Shown here piece by piece: positions 37,369 through 49,560 of a stretch of DNA of 64,000 bases. Source of the stretch: Cyanoderma ruficeps. Taxonomy: Eukaryota > Chordata > Aves > Passeriformes > Timaliidae. Every line of letters begins with the position of its first letter. Within the stretch, counting starts at the first letter, position 1. The DNA is taken from positions 6,845,457 through 6,909,456 of the forward strand of contig VZDJ01007749.1 of assembly GCA_008694505.1 (NCBI GenBank), in the 5' to 3' direction. The notes below the pieces were generated by a model. The model saw only the letters and a program-made list of their open reading frames with translations, ran no database searches and was not told the origin of the DNA. A program made the translations under genes and the position numbers.

Positions 37369-40300
37369 CACATCCAGTTCAAAAGAGCAAGGGTTTTGAT
37401 GTTGTAGCAAATAGGTGAACAGCAAAATTACATTTTCACAGTGGATTCAATTCTAAAGAAATCCATTCCAAGTTCAGTAGAACAGATTCTGGCAGGTAAG
37501 AGGAATTTCCGGCAGTAGATAGATGCTTCTGGTAGATTGTTAGTGAAGACATTGGTTTGACTGAAAAGGCACCATCTTAATCCTTTCAGTTATTTTATTG
37601 TTTCTATCACAGTAGTGTGGAACAGTCTCTGTTGTCCCCTGCACTTTACAGGCTCAGAGGAAGCATATTCTGTCCCTGGAGGTCATAGTCTAGATGGTGG
37701 ACTTTTATAAAAAAGCAGGGAAAGTACTACAGGGTAAATACAGAAATTTTATTCCTTGACTTCAGAATGAATGTGGGATTGGGTTGCCCAAACACACTGA
37801 ATATTAGTGGCAGTATTGAGAAATGAGTGCAGACCTCCAATACCAGGAGCCAGGTTTCTTGTATTAACCAAAAAGTCTTTTTCTTGCTGGGTTTTTCTTA
37901 GGTAGTGGAAACTGAAATTGGCTAAGAGTTTCTAGGAATATAATAGGGACTAAATTCATGTATGGCATTTTGGTTTATTCCTAAGTCCCTCAGGAAGCTA
38001 AGAAACTCCCTGTGCTGGTGAGCAGCTGTGTGTTGGTAGCATCAGGGCTTTGAATATTTTGTGACTGTGCATGTCCAATATCTGCATTTTGAGTATGTGC
38101 AAGTCTGATTTGTGTCCTTTTTTCTGGAATGATTAGGACTCAAGTTTATATCTATATTTTAGAGTCAATGGAAGTGTCAGCCTAGATTGCACAATTTCCA
38201 GGGGAACTTTGCTCACCGCAGTCCAGCTGGGCTGGTGTGGGCTCACTTGAGGTCTTTTGGGGATCCTACTGAGTGAGGCTGCAGGTTCACCTCTTCTCAA
38301 CAGGCTCAGGCTCTTCTCAGCATTCCTAGATTTGTTCATACTCTTTGTGTCATCTGGGAAGTCTTCCATGCTTTCTTCTCTCTTTTAGTTTGGAAACACA
38401 CCTTGTGTGTATCAAATTCAGAAGCAGTAGCTTCGCAGCTAATTGTTATACACAGTTTCATGTATATCCCCTCAAAGCCAAACTAATTTGGAGAGTTTAA
38501 GAATTTGCCATTCTGAGAAAATATGGCTGTCTTGTCTTTTACTCGTAGATGTTCCCAGATGTAGAGCAGAGTGTAGATTAATTCACCTTCATTTTTACTC
38601 CACGGTTCTGCAAAGTTTGTTTTTCTGACTCAGCTCTGTGTGAAGAGGACTATTGCCACCATGTAAAAGCTCATGTCAAATCTTCTCTCCTGTCCCATTC
38701 CATATAAAATCCTCCTGTAATAGTCCACTTGTAGCCTTGTGCCTGGACTTTCTGAAAGTATCAGCAGTGGCGAGTGAGGGGACTCCAAGGCAACCACACA
38801 GCCTTGGAGTTAGAAGAAACCATCAGAACAGGAAAGCGTGTCACTAAAGTTCTTGTGGCAGAGCAGTGCTGTACAAGGTGAATACCTCTGCTGGATGCAG
38901 ATGTTACTGTCTCCTGAATAGATGTAAAACCAGATACACCCCATTTGTGGTTGTAGAGATCACATGGGACCTTTTGCAAGAGTAAGGATTAAGATCTCAG
39001 AATGCCAGCCAAGTCCAACTCTGCTAGTTGAATTTTGCCTATCTAAATTTTACAACAGTTTAATTTGGAAGACTTTGCTTCCTCTTCTGCAAACACAGCT
39101 GTGTAGAGTTGCTGGTGCAGAATGTCTGCTGCTTTCCACCTGAGAGTGTGTTTCAGCACTGGCTGTACTGACCCATGAACATACAGCCAGTGAAGCACTT
39201 GGAGGGTACTCATGATGACACTTGCTATCAATGCATTATGGGCATTGTGTCTGCATACATACACACAGGTATGTGCAGAGACATATTCTTCTACATATAT
39301 TTCTTTTGGCTCATCTATACACATTATTAATGTATGGGCATATGGAAGATATCCTAATTGGGCCAAAATATGCTTTTTGCCAGAAAGGTTTTTTTTGGTT
39401 TGTTTTTGGTTTTTTTTTTAAGTGTATAAAAATATGTAAGAGTGTCTATCATCAGAATTCATTGCATAATAACACAAAAACTAGCAGTGAGTGCTATGTT
39501 TTTAATCCTTTCTCATTTTCAGCTAATAGCTGGCATTGGCAGGAATAGCAGGTTATTAGTCAGTGTTAAATCATGATAATAGGCAATATCACCACAGGTC
39601 TTGAGTATTAAATGCATGAGGTACTAACCAGTCTCCAAGCACTGCAGAGTGAGCTGAGAACAGGATTATTAATTGTAAGTCAATTGGTTAGTCTTTAGCA
39701 GCTGTAACTGTGGTCTGGACAGAACGCACTGGAAGTGGCTCACATATGTGTTAATGATAATTATGATTAACTTCAGTGTAGAAGTTTTCATTGCAAAGGC
39801 TCCTGCAGTGCTTTACTTCTCACAGTGCAGCGTTGCTGACACACATCCATCCCCGCAGCAGGTGACAGAGAATGAACAGCATAAAACCCAGAAGGGGATG
39901 AATGGGAAATTTTGGCCCATGACGCTGGAACAGTCTTGTGGGCTCATGGAAAGCAACAAGGAAGTTTTCATTTTCACATGAGTTCTGAGTTCTAGGAGCA
40001 GAGTTTAAAGCCCCCTGTTCAGTAAACTGCCTACTAGTAAAACAGAGCTACCACAGAAGAGTGAAGAACTTGCTGTGCTCTGCCAATATTCGAACCTTAT
40101 GGTTCCAGGATGTCTGTTCAGACATCAGGTTTAGACCACTAAAATTATCCTCTCTGGCAACAACTGCACTGAACTGTAGTAGGCAGCTCAAGGGCTGAAT
40201 GAAACAGTGACATCACGACCTTACCTTGTGTCATCCTAGAAAAATCTCAGCTCAAGTACAACTCAGTTATTGCAGCAAGCATTTTTGTTCCAGTGGCTCA

Positions 40301-42778
40301 TCACACTACAGGCAATTGGTATAAAGGACAGACAACACTCTGCAGAATCAGAACTCAAAGAACTTTTAGGGATGAATTTACCTTCATTTTGCTAATGTAC
40401 CCCTATGGTGAAATTAATTCATTCTATATTCATCAAAAAAAATATTTCAAGATGGCTCCTTATTTTTTTTTAAATACTGTGTAAGACAAACCTACATATT
40501 TTTAAAAATTATATATAAAACCAAGCAACAACTCCTTGAACTCCAGTTATTATTTAACGTGTTCATTTCTTGCAGATACTTGTGCTTTCTATATTGTGCC
40601 TTTCTCTTATTCCTCAGACATTCAATATCTTACAATAACATATGTTTTTCAGATCCTCTTGTAACCCCCGCTTTCAACTCTCTACCAACCAATACTTGGT
40701 TTATGACATACACTTTTAGAATGCATTTTAATGAAGATACTTCAGGTTTTGCTGATGGCAGCAACCTTCCCTCATCCACGTGCCTTCAAAATTACGTTAC
40801 TTACTTGAGGGAAAGATTCTAAAATAATGTTCAGTGGTCATGACGAAAAATGCCTGAAAAGACTTAACCTGACTTTATATATTATAAAAGGCTGTGCAGC
40901 TTCTATCTCCATTTATGGTATCAAGTGAAATATGTTCATTTTACAATCAGAAAAACTAACAATAACAAATCAACTTGATAATATATGAGGATCAAGGGCT
41001 TGGGGAGGAATAAGTCACATCATGATAGCTATTTAATAGCAGGTGAATTTGCTAGTTTTTGTCTCAGATATTATACTGAAGTTTGTGTCAGAAAAAGTTA
41101 TACTGCAAAAATATTTTTTCTGTGATAAAGCATAGAATTTTTAATATTTTTATTTGTATGACAGTATTTCATAATGCATGCTTTCTATAAGATGTTCTTT
41201 CTTGTTTTCCTTTGGAAGCGAATACCTGCAGCTGCTACTAATATCATGGTACTTCTAAAAAGGACCACAGAAAAAATACAGTAAATGCACCTCTCCCTGG
41301 ATTAGGTTTCTTTTTGTACTTTTCCTAGAAATTGACTTCCTATTTCTTATGAACTTTCCCATATATCATTAACATGTTCCCTAAAACAATATGGGAATCC
41401 CCTCTGTGGGGTAGAGTGACTTTTACTTCTTACAGTTTAAACAGGTGCTTTAGCAGCTATGATGGCATCACTTTCTACTACTATAGAAATTCATCCTTTT
41501 CAGATGCACTTCTAAGTTCTTAACTGGATTGCATTTTTAGGCCATTATACATTTTTGGTTTTTATGTCTCGAAACTGCTTGGAGAAATTGGTCAATGTAT
41601 AGATTATTCTCATTTGATTATCTTCTTGGTGTCTCTTAGTGATGGGAAGGCCCACAATATTTGTTTTCTGCAAATACTCCGAAGGTCACTATATATTAAT
41701 GAAAATCTTTATTTAGAATTTTGCAGCATTTTGGAATTTTCATGCACTTTGAACAGAGGCAAATGTGACATGCCATTTGCTATGCCACAATGTAAAAAGT
41801 CATCCAGTCAGTAATACCCAAGGACATGGGAAAAAGCACACATCACTCGTACAATTTGGAAGCTGCTTCAAAATGAATTTGAAAAATTATATTGCATAAA
41901 TCCACTTGCAAAAACCTGAGACAAATGACTCCCAACCCTTCCCCAAATGGCCAAAATACATAATGTTTTCAGTTTCACAATGACAATTTGAACATTTGTA
42001 CTGGTTGTGAAGCTGATGTGTAATGTCCATTTTCAGCTGCCCAGTAGACAATAAATGTAGAGTTAGTTACCTGTGCTGCATCAAGGTGAATTCTGAATGT
42101 TAGTCTTTCTTGCAGTGCTTTATTCTCTAGTAAATATTAATGAACCAAAGATTCATGCTTGGCATGAGCAAATGACAATCTGTGTGTGTTTAGTTGTCAG
42201 AACTGGCTGAGAAAATAGCTGGTGATGATATTGGCTCAGAAGACAAATCCACACAGCCTGAGCCCTTTAGCCAAACAAGTGGGGACTTTTTTGTTGTTGC
42301 AAATGCTGGTGAGAGCATCAGATGTGCAGGTCTGTGAAGCAAAAGCACAGCATCTGTATTGCTCTCTTTCCAAGTGCCTGGACATCACTTTTAAATTCCC
42401 ACATAATCATTAAGGATTAAAAATGGCTTTGCTCTGACACTTGATGGCTCTTCATGAACGAGAGTTGTGCACATCTGGCACCTGCTAAGTGCAAACGCAT
42501 ACCATGTAAAGTTGTCTAGATTCCCTACCTATGCTCTGCTGCCTCTTATCTCTTTGTAGTTCTGTTCCAATTTTGTGTTCCTTGCTCAGGACTTTGCATA
42601 TCATTGCCTGCAAGTCTACATTCTAAACACACTGGTGACTTCATCTCTCCTCACATCTACTTTCCCTCATTTACAGTCTTGAAATCTACATTTTTTAATA
42701 GCCAATCCCATTTATCCCATTGCAGTTCTCTCTGGGATTGAATATGTGCAGTGGCTTTTTATTGTTCTCTGTCCTCAG

Positions 42779-43130
42779 AACCATAGAAATCTGAGATGGA
42801 AAAGGCATGATGAGGTCATCTTGTCCATTCCCCTTGCCAATGCTGAATTGTTTCCTACAGTCTAATTTTAAAATTACTCATTCAGCTGGGCTTCCACCTC
42901 TTCTCTTAGAAGATTATTCCACAGTATTAGGCTGTGTATCACACCATTAGGAAGTTTTTCCTGACAGTTATCTTGAATTTTCCTTCCTGTGCTTTTGTTC
43001 CACAGTCCATAGCTGTGTTGTATTGGCCCTCTCCAAACAATATGTTTCACTCTTTTAGAACAGGCAACCTTCACAACCTACCTATCACTCCATTTCAAAA
43101 GATTCTATTAAATACTATCAGATACTATCT
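42779..43130 (-). mobile_element. Old CR1-family LINE 3' end, reptile-like type
   Basis: The plus strand begins 'accatagaaatctgagatgg..aggcatgatgaggtcatc', the reverse complement of a CR1 3' terminus ('gatgacct..ccatctctgatttctatgg'). It continues with 'cttccacctcttctcttagaagattattccac', 'taggaagtttttcctgaca' and 'ttgttccacagtcc'. These match, in order, the family's 'ggagattccaccacctcc', 'tattccagtg', 'taggaagtttttcctaa' and 'cttgttc' blocks. It is much more diverged than the bird-type CR1 ends at 12.65 and 49.56 kb. The 136-codon plus-strand frame 42934-43344 largely overlaps this element and is not a gene. Confidence 0.72.
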
Positions 43131-46011
43131 TCCCCACTCACAACACCAAATGTATAGTGACATATCTGATTGTCTCTTTTTGCCTTTGCTCTGCAAGGAA
43201 AAGAACAGAAGGATCAGAAAGCTGGAGCCCTGTTCCAACTCATGCCATGATAGGTGCCACGTGAGGCCAAGAAGTCCATATGTGAACAAGACTTTCTATT
43301 CTAATCCTCCTTCATTAAAAATCATGCTGCCTTTAAAATTTTGACGATGCCAATTAATTCTGCCTACACCTTTTACACATCCGTGTGAAATGCTGATGTC
43401 CTTCACCCAAATGAACTTTAGAGAAAATCCTGAATGCAGGCATACATACTGCTTTGAATGAGAGAGACTTTGAATTATGTTAGTGATTGCCTATGAACAT
43501 GTGTTTGAAAGAGCTGAGCCTCTTTCACCTTTTCATACCCAGTTGTAAAGTGTTTGAAACAAGGACATTTTAGCAGTGATTTTTCAGAAGGACCTTGCAC
43601 CTTTTTGGATATTTAAATGAGTGGCCACACAGTCAAAGTACCTCAGCTACTTGGGTTGATGTAGCCTAAAAGTACAGCCCATTTAGAGACCTAGAAAATG
43701 TTTAGAATATCTGTCTTCTGCAGTGGAAAGGGAGTTCTTGGAAATTTGGCCATGGGCAACTTTGATGATTTGTTCCCCTACTGTGTATGCTGAATACTTC
43801 TGGACATGAATGAACCTGCACATGACTTTTAAGACATCTTGAGTTCACCTTCAGGTCTGCTTATCAGCTTTTGTCATCCTGATATGGACTGGCACCACCA
43901 CGGCCTCAGAGAGGCTAATGTGCCTGGTGCCTACAGCTGTATAAAAAGCTGTCATGGGAATCCGGGCTGCATGTTGGCAAAAACAATCACCTGCTGTTCT
44001 CAGGAATTTGAGAATCTCTGGGATTCTTTTAACCAAATAAATATTCTTAGGAAGCGCTTTTCATAACCAGTTCTAAATCCGACAATTTTCTTGGTAGGAT
44101 TGGCTCCACAAAGTCCTGTGGAGCATCAACGATCTGGTCAGAATAGAAATAGACTGGCCATGAATAGTTTCTGTAGGAGGTAAATGAGAGGGGTGATTTA
44201 GATGAGCTCACCACTTAAGAAGCATATGGGCAGGCTGGGAAGTACATATGCAGCACAGGCATGGTTCACTGGGATGCAATTACAGCAGGATATAAGATGT
44301 GGCAAGTGGAAGTATAGTTATACCAGAACTAAGAGGTGGTGGGGTCTTTCCCCCTCCACGAAAAGCTCTGCAGTTTGAAGTCCACACTCACTGCTCTGTT
44401 TGGGACTCATACACAGGGCTGTATGTTAGAGCCTTGGCTCTGTTTTCTCAATCACTTCTGCAGCTTAGGGAGGGTTATTTTTGGCAGTTCCTCTCTTGCC
44501 CCTTTCCCTGCACTCTTGCTCTCACTGCAGCTGTAATTGTTCCTGCTCTCTCAGAGTACCTGGGGAGAGTGTGGAGGAACCAGACCTCTGAACTATGAAC
44601 CCAGGTTGCTTGCAATTGCTCTCCTTTTAAGTGGAATTATCCAGGTTCTGTGTTTTCCCTCTGCTTTGCTCTCTGGGCAGTCAAGAATCATATCTTTATC
44701 CTGTTGGGAGGAAGGTGCCCTCTGAGGTTCAGCTGGAAGGCTGTTTTCCTCCTTCTACCAACTTCTACCTTCTAGAAGTTGATGTTGTCTGTCTTCATGT
44801 TGTCTCTCTAATTTATACCAAGCTGCTGTGCTGGGAAAACTCATCCCTTAAAAAGACTGTTGTACTATACACTGCTCACTGCTATCTGTCCACGGATTTC
44901 ATTATTAAAGAACAATGAAACACTCTCCGTGGGTGTAGACGGAACATTTTTAGCTAGAATGCTACTTATGGAAAAATGAATTATGTTTCAGATCCAAGTG
45001 TCTTCAGCTAACCTGTGCAATGAAAAATGAACCAAGGATCATCTCTTAGAAGTGTAATACTTTTGTCTTTCCCTAAAGAAAAGAAATAACTTTCTAGCAA
45101 GGCTGATGAGAACATTCCTTCTGAAAAATAATTCAAGCATTTTTCTTCCTTCCTCCACAGTATTTCTGGGCACTTGGCTTAGATGGCTTAATGTGGAGTG
45201 ATAAGCATTGTAGGAAATCCCATATATATTTCCAAAATTCACTCATGCTGTTGGTTGATGGCACTCATTTTGCTTCACATATTGTCTCAGCTTGTTCTTT
45301 TCAGTAAAACTGCCTTTTCTGCTGTTTGTAGCATCTCCTCTATAGATACAGCAATTATATTTAGTTAGTATGTCTTAAATCTGTAGTTTATTCTTCCTTT
45401 TTGCCTTAACCACCTCCCAGAATAAAACTGTTCCTACCTTTGCTTTCTCACATCCCATTTCAGAATTAGTGGCCCACACTATCAAGAATATGTACCTGAT
45501 AGAAGAGGAGAAATGCATTTAAAAATGTGCTCTCTCTCGTATTTTTTATGCACACTTTTTTTCCTAGCTTGATGGCTCATGAAAAGTATCTTAGTAAGTG
45601 GAGCAAAGTAAAATAATGAAAAGAAGGTAAGGGGTGAGGACACACTTCAGATATTAAGGCTAATCACGCTCAGGCACCTTCCTTCCCATCCAGAGTATTT
45701 CACAAGTGACTGATGCCTGCCAGTCTTTGTGCTTTTTGGCTGACTGAGGAGAAGACACCTGGGAAAGGCTGGGTTTTTGGAAAGGGCTGAACATCTGCAC
45801 TCAGGCTCAGCAAGCATCCAGTCTGTGAAGGTGGAATGCATAAAATCCTTTCAGTTCCTGAGGAAAAAACACCCTGATGGGGTTGGGTTGATACTGCATG
45901 GCTGTGTGTTCTTCAGAAGCAAAACCAGGGGAGGAGGAGGAGGCAGTGTATCCCATTCCATCTAGGCTTCCCAGCAGCATCTCTGAAATGTCCCTGGCCA
46001 GAACACACAGA
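43131..46011. other. Non-coding DNA, no gene recognised
   Basis: No gene or identifiable repeat. Overlapping plus-strand frames at 44.3-44.9 kb have no domain. A GGAGGAGGAGG purine stretch lies near 45930-45941. Confidence 0.5.
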
Positions 46012-46017
46012 CAGGTG
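46012..46017. repeat. Target-site duplication, left copy (CAGGTG)
   Basis: CAGGTG immediately precedes the LTR start and is repeated at 46472-46477 immediately after its end. A six-base duplication is usual for alpha- and betaretrovirus-like (ERVK/class II) integrations. Confidence 0.8.
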
Positions 46018-46081
46018 TGTAGCAGATTTTCTGAGAGAAGAGGGCACGATCTCTATTTAGAATAAGACAGTGAACTACCCA

Positions 46082-46143
46082 GCTGAGGCCCACCTGGCTG
46101 AGGCCTGACCCTGAGGCTTGGCCTTGAGGCCCTGAGGCCTTGA
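46082..46143 (+). repeat. CTGAGGC repeat cluster within the LTR
   Basis: Five CTGAGGC- or TTGAGGC-like units occur in about 60 bases (ctgaggccc, ctgaggcct, ctgaggctt, ttgaggccc, ctgaggcct), and a sixth is degraded to ttgaagc. Short tandem motifs in U3 are typical enhancer material in retroviral LTRs. The role here is inferred from position only. Confidence 0.7.
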
Positions 46144-46355
46144 AGCTCTTTCGAAGTTAAGATTACTTGTGGCGCGGCAAAAATTAGATGTTAAGGTAGT
46201 AATGTGATAGTGGGTTTTCTAGAGGTCACCGAGTGCAATTATTAATGGGCATGCCTTAGCCACCTTAAGAATAAGTTAAACAGTGTGTGTTTGCATTTTT
46301 CTCTGTGCTGTATGCCAATGAAAGTGTTGCTCTAACTATAAACTATATAGAACTG

Positions 46356-46362
46356 TATATAA
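46356..46362 (+). promoter_or_regulatory. TATA box of the solo LTR
   Basis: TATATAA lies 18-24 bases upstream of the LTR's AATAAA, inside the plus-orientation LTR. It is the expected core promoter position; present activity is unknown. Confidence 0.55.
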
Positions 46363-46379
46363 CCTGCCATCTTAGGCAG

Positions 46380-46385
46380 AATAAA
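46380..46385 (+). terminator. Polyadenylation signal of the solo LTR
   Basis: AATAAA lies about 86 bases before the LTR end, on the same strand as the TATA box. Without an internal provirus it could only end a transcript that reads into or starts in the LTR. Confidence 0.55.
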
Positions 46386-46471
46386 TGGAGAACGTGTGAT
46401 TAACCATATTGGTCGGACCTGCGTTGCTCTCGGTTCAACCTCTCATTATTTTTGGGGGCTTCCTTGTTACA

Positions 46472-46477
46472 CAGGTG
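46472..46477. repeat. Target-site duplication, right copy (CAGGTG)
   Basis: Second copy of CAGGTG, directly after the LTR's terminal ACA. It matches 46012-46017 exactly, which shows the LTR has kept both original borders. Confidence 0.8.
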
Positions 46478-48383
46478 TGTCTGGTCCATATCCTGGTGCT
46501 CCCAGGAATCTCACTGCACACTTCAGGCACAGAGCACAGGGGCTCTTCAGCTCTGGGTGATTGCTTCTGCAGACAAAAGCACCTTTCTGTTTGAAGTGTT
46601 TGTTTATTGATATATTGCCTGATGCCCACCTACTGAATTCCCAGGCTTTGCTTTCCAGGTTTCCTCCTCCTGTCAGGGAATCCAGTAGTAATTTACACAG
46701 CAGGCCCATGGCCTGGATCACAAGCTGGGCTGTCTGTGCCAATGCAGTTGCAACATTTTTTTGGAGTTAAATATTTAACAGGTCCGAGTATAGATGTGAA
46801 CCCTTATGGGGTGCTACTCTGGAATGCATTTCCTATATTTTCATTCACATTAGTAGTTTCTCATGTTTCTTTTGCATGTCTAACATTATAGGGTGACACT
46901 AAGATTAATGGAAGATACTGGAGTGAAGATTAAACACCAGTTTTAAAGACATGTGAGCAATCTGGCCTGGGGCCAGTCATGAGGATAATGAAGTTGTTAC
47001 AACTCCTGACAAAGTGGTTGAGGAAGGAACTGGGGACATGACAGCACATGTGTAGAGTGTGAATTTTAGGGGCATGGTGGGGAACTATAGGGAGTGTGAG
47101 AATTTGAGTGGTTGTTTTGGGGACCTGCAAGGGCAGCCATAGAGGATATGAGAATAGAGCTAAGGTTATCACAGCAGGGGATACAGGACAAAAACCCACA
47201 GGAAACAAGGTTTCATTAGTTCTGCTGCTTGCTGAACAACTTGTTTTAATTAAGCTTCCCTTCCATTTCTAAAGGGAAAATGCAGGAAGAATAAAAAAGG
47301 GAAAGGGAAAAACCTGAAAAAATAAAATAAAAACCATGGAACAACATTTTAAAATATTTTGAGTTCTTTTCTTATTCATTTTGTGGTTGGGTTTTTTTTT
47401 TTTTTTNTTTTGGTCAACTACTGCACCACTCCCTTTCACCCTAAGAACGTCATTAATTACATATATTCTTTTTCTACTGCAGCATTTTCAGAAAGTCGTC
47501 TCTGTGACCTGCTTGTTGCTCCTTCGTGTCATAGCTAGGCATTTTTTGTATGAAGGTGTTTGCAGTAGAAACTCATGGTCATGTCTGATAAAGAAGAAAT
47601 GTAGAGGTAAAACCTTTTGCTTTTTGAACTCTGAGGATTTTCCTGTCTACCTCTGAGGCCAGGATTTGAGTCAACAACTGTAATAAAGTAACTATTTTGG
47701 AGCATCTTTCTTAAAAAAATTGTCTCATAGCATTCCTTGCTGATGGAACTCTTCCACTCTGCATCCTTGTTTTGTCTTTGGATGTGGGGGGTTGTGCTCC
47801 TGAGAGGTGGACAAGTGTTCAGTCGTGTCTGGGTCAGTGAAATGCATGAAGATCTGGTTTGCAGAGAAACACTGCGGGTAAGCAATTTGTAGTGTTCGCC
47901 GATGTCAGGAGTAGTCATCTGAAAGTGGCAGTGACAGCACTTGGCCAGTCCACACCAAAAGCTGGCCAGGCCTCTTGAAAAGCAGGAGGTGATGGCCAGC
48001 AGCCCAGGGACATGACACCTTTGAGGTGCTGAACTTTTGCCCTTCCCTACAGGGTTTGATTGTGTTGCAATAGCATTGACACACAGGGAAAAGGATTTTT
48101 TTGGGCTTGCAGGACTTCAGCTGCTCTGCTGGTACTTGCCTCGTCCCAGGGCATCATAAAATGTTCTGTTGGCCCTACAGCTGGGCTGAGATGGATGAAA
48201 CTCTGACACTGCAGGAGCTTTAGGAAAGGAAGTGATTTCCCTGGTTTTTAAAGACAAGGTTAATATAAACATACCTGTGCACAACTTGGAGCCACTTGCC
48301 TCAGGGTCATAGCTAAGAGAAAAGTGAACAACAGAAAGTTATGAAGTATCTTCTTGTTTATCAAGCAACATCTCCTTGGTTCA
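46478..48383. other. Non-coding DNA, no gene recognised
   Basis: No gene or interspersed repeat recognised. The 127-codon minus-strand frame at 47535-47918 has no domain and no splice context. A purine-rich patch lies at about 46.95-47.20 kb. Confidence 0.5.
47392..47411. repeat. Poly-T run with one ambiguous base
   Basis: Nineteen T residues are interrupted by an N at 47407, the only ambiguous base I noticed in the window. Homopolymer length is probably uncertain here because of sequencing or assembly limits. Confidence 0.95.
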
Positions 48384-48592
48384 AGAGAAGCAGAAATAAA
48401 AGCAACCAAGAAAGAAAAAAAACCCCACAAAACCAAAACAAAAAAAACCCCAAACCCACAAACCAAAAGAAAGTAAGAAAAAGCATGGAAAGAAGAAAAA
48501 GAAAGAAAGAAAGTAAGCAAAGAAGCAAAGAAACAAAAAAGCAAGCAAGCAAGAAAGAAGGCACGAGAAAGAAGGAAAGAAGAAAAAAAACC
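48384..48592. repeat. A-rich / (GAAA)n-type low-complexity tract
   Basis: About 200 bases are almost free of T. The first part is A with C-runs (AACCCC-type). It is followed by GAAA/GAAG/GCAA repeats such as AAGCAAGCAAGCAAGAAAG near 48540. It yields long stop-free frames on both strands (Lys/Glu-rich one way, Phe/Leu/Ser-rich the other) that are artefacts of composition. Confidence 0.92.
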
Positions 48593-49560
48593 TTGGTACA
48601 GTAAGAAGCAACAAAATCATAAAATACATAATAAACTCACATGGAAAAAGAATATAGTTGATTTCCTGCATCTCTCTGAGTTATGTTTCAGTAAATGTAT
48701 AGCACACATACTGTGTTTAAAACAGATTTGACAACATATAAAACATTAAAAATATTATGACATTGGCCAATATTTATGATGTATATTTCCACACATAAAA
48801 TATATTGTGTCATGTCATGGATTTTAAAAAACATGGAAGTTGGCCATGTCATAATATTTTAGAGCTTTTTAATACATTGTCAGAGCTATTTTAAATATAC
48901 GTGCTCAGCATTTTATGAAACTTCCAACACATGGACATACGGAAAATATCTACTGAGTTCACAGGAGACCAGCATTTCAAATGTAAAGTTTAGCTAATAC
49001 ACACTTTCTAGCACAAAAAAACCCTTTTCTTTTTGGTATATTTCTTGAACTTTAACATATTCACCTTTGTATGGATTTATACCAGTGGTGCTCAGCGTTT
49101 AGCAAATGAGAATTGCATTTGACCTGATGATTTGGGTTTAATGTACATGAAATTCCCACTGAAGTTTTGCAAAATGGGACCATCTGGCAACTCACAGCTA
49201 CAGAAAGCCTCACAAAAATATCGATGTTCAGCTAAGAAAACCCCTTCAGTTTTACTAATTATTTGCACTTCCATCTAGAACATTTCAGTGCTAGCCCTCA
49301 AAAAACACTACCAGCATGGCTCAGGGACAGTCAGAAATCCCTTTCTGGAAGAGATTGAGGATAGGCAGGACTAAAAGGGGTTAGGTATTTTATCTGTGTG
49401 AAAGCTGGAAGGTTAAGAGATCTGGAAGGTTAAAGCACTTTATGAGGATCAGAGGGGAGTTTTGGCATTTTTTGGAAATGGGCTTTTTTCCCAGCCCTGC
49501 GCTTTAGCAACAAGACCACCCTTGATTTTCTAAATGTCTTGGGAGATGATGGCAATGGTT
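48593..49560. other. Non-coding AT-rich DNA
   Basis: Very AT-rich sequence. The words 'atgacattggccaatatttatga' (48758) and 'gttggccatgtcataatatttta' (48839) share an inverted core, GACATGGCCAA-like, so a loose inverted repeat may be present. No gene was seen. Confidence 0.45.

Larger units (their letters stand above)
34223..42778. other. Non-coding DNA, no gene recognised
   Basis: About 8.5 kb without an identifiable gene. Open frames of up to 117 codons (35174-35527, plus) have no recognisable domain and cross AT-rich low-complexity text. Apart from the small items listed separately, I see T-rich and A-rich runs only, for example an A13 run at 36666-36678. Confidence 0.5.
46018..46471 (+). 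mobile_element. Solo LTR of an endogenous retrovirus, class II-like
   Basis: A 454-bp unit starting TGTAGCAG and ending TTGTTACA, so its tips form a TGTA/TACA inverted repeat. It is flanked on both sides by the six-base duplication CAGGTG. Signals run in order on the plus strand: a CTGAGGC-rich cluster in the presumed U3 (46082-46143), a TATATAA box at 46356-46362, and an AATAAA at 46380-46385, followed by a presumed U5 of about 80 bases. The close spacing of TATA and AATAAA implies a short R region, as in avian retroviruses. No primer-binding site, gag, pol or env sequence adjoins it, so the interior was lost by recombination between LTRs. Nine CpGs survive, more than in the flanks, which suggests moderate age. 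The precise family is not assigned. Confidence 0.82.

Noticed and set aside
42934..43344. Longest open frame in the window (136 codons, plus)
   Set aside because: It mostly overlaps an old minus-strand CR1 3' end and has no recognisable domain; frames this long are expected by chance in 64 kb searched in six frames.
47535..47918. 127-codon minus-strand open frame
   Set aside because: No recognisable motif or neighbouring exon. The peptide composition looks random.
48260..48671. Overlapping Phe/Leu-rich minus frames and a Lys/Glu-rich plus frame
   Set aside because: Both are products of the A/AG-rich low-complexity tract, which lacks stop codons for compositional reasons.
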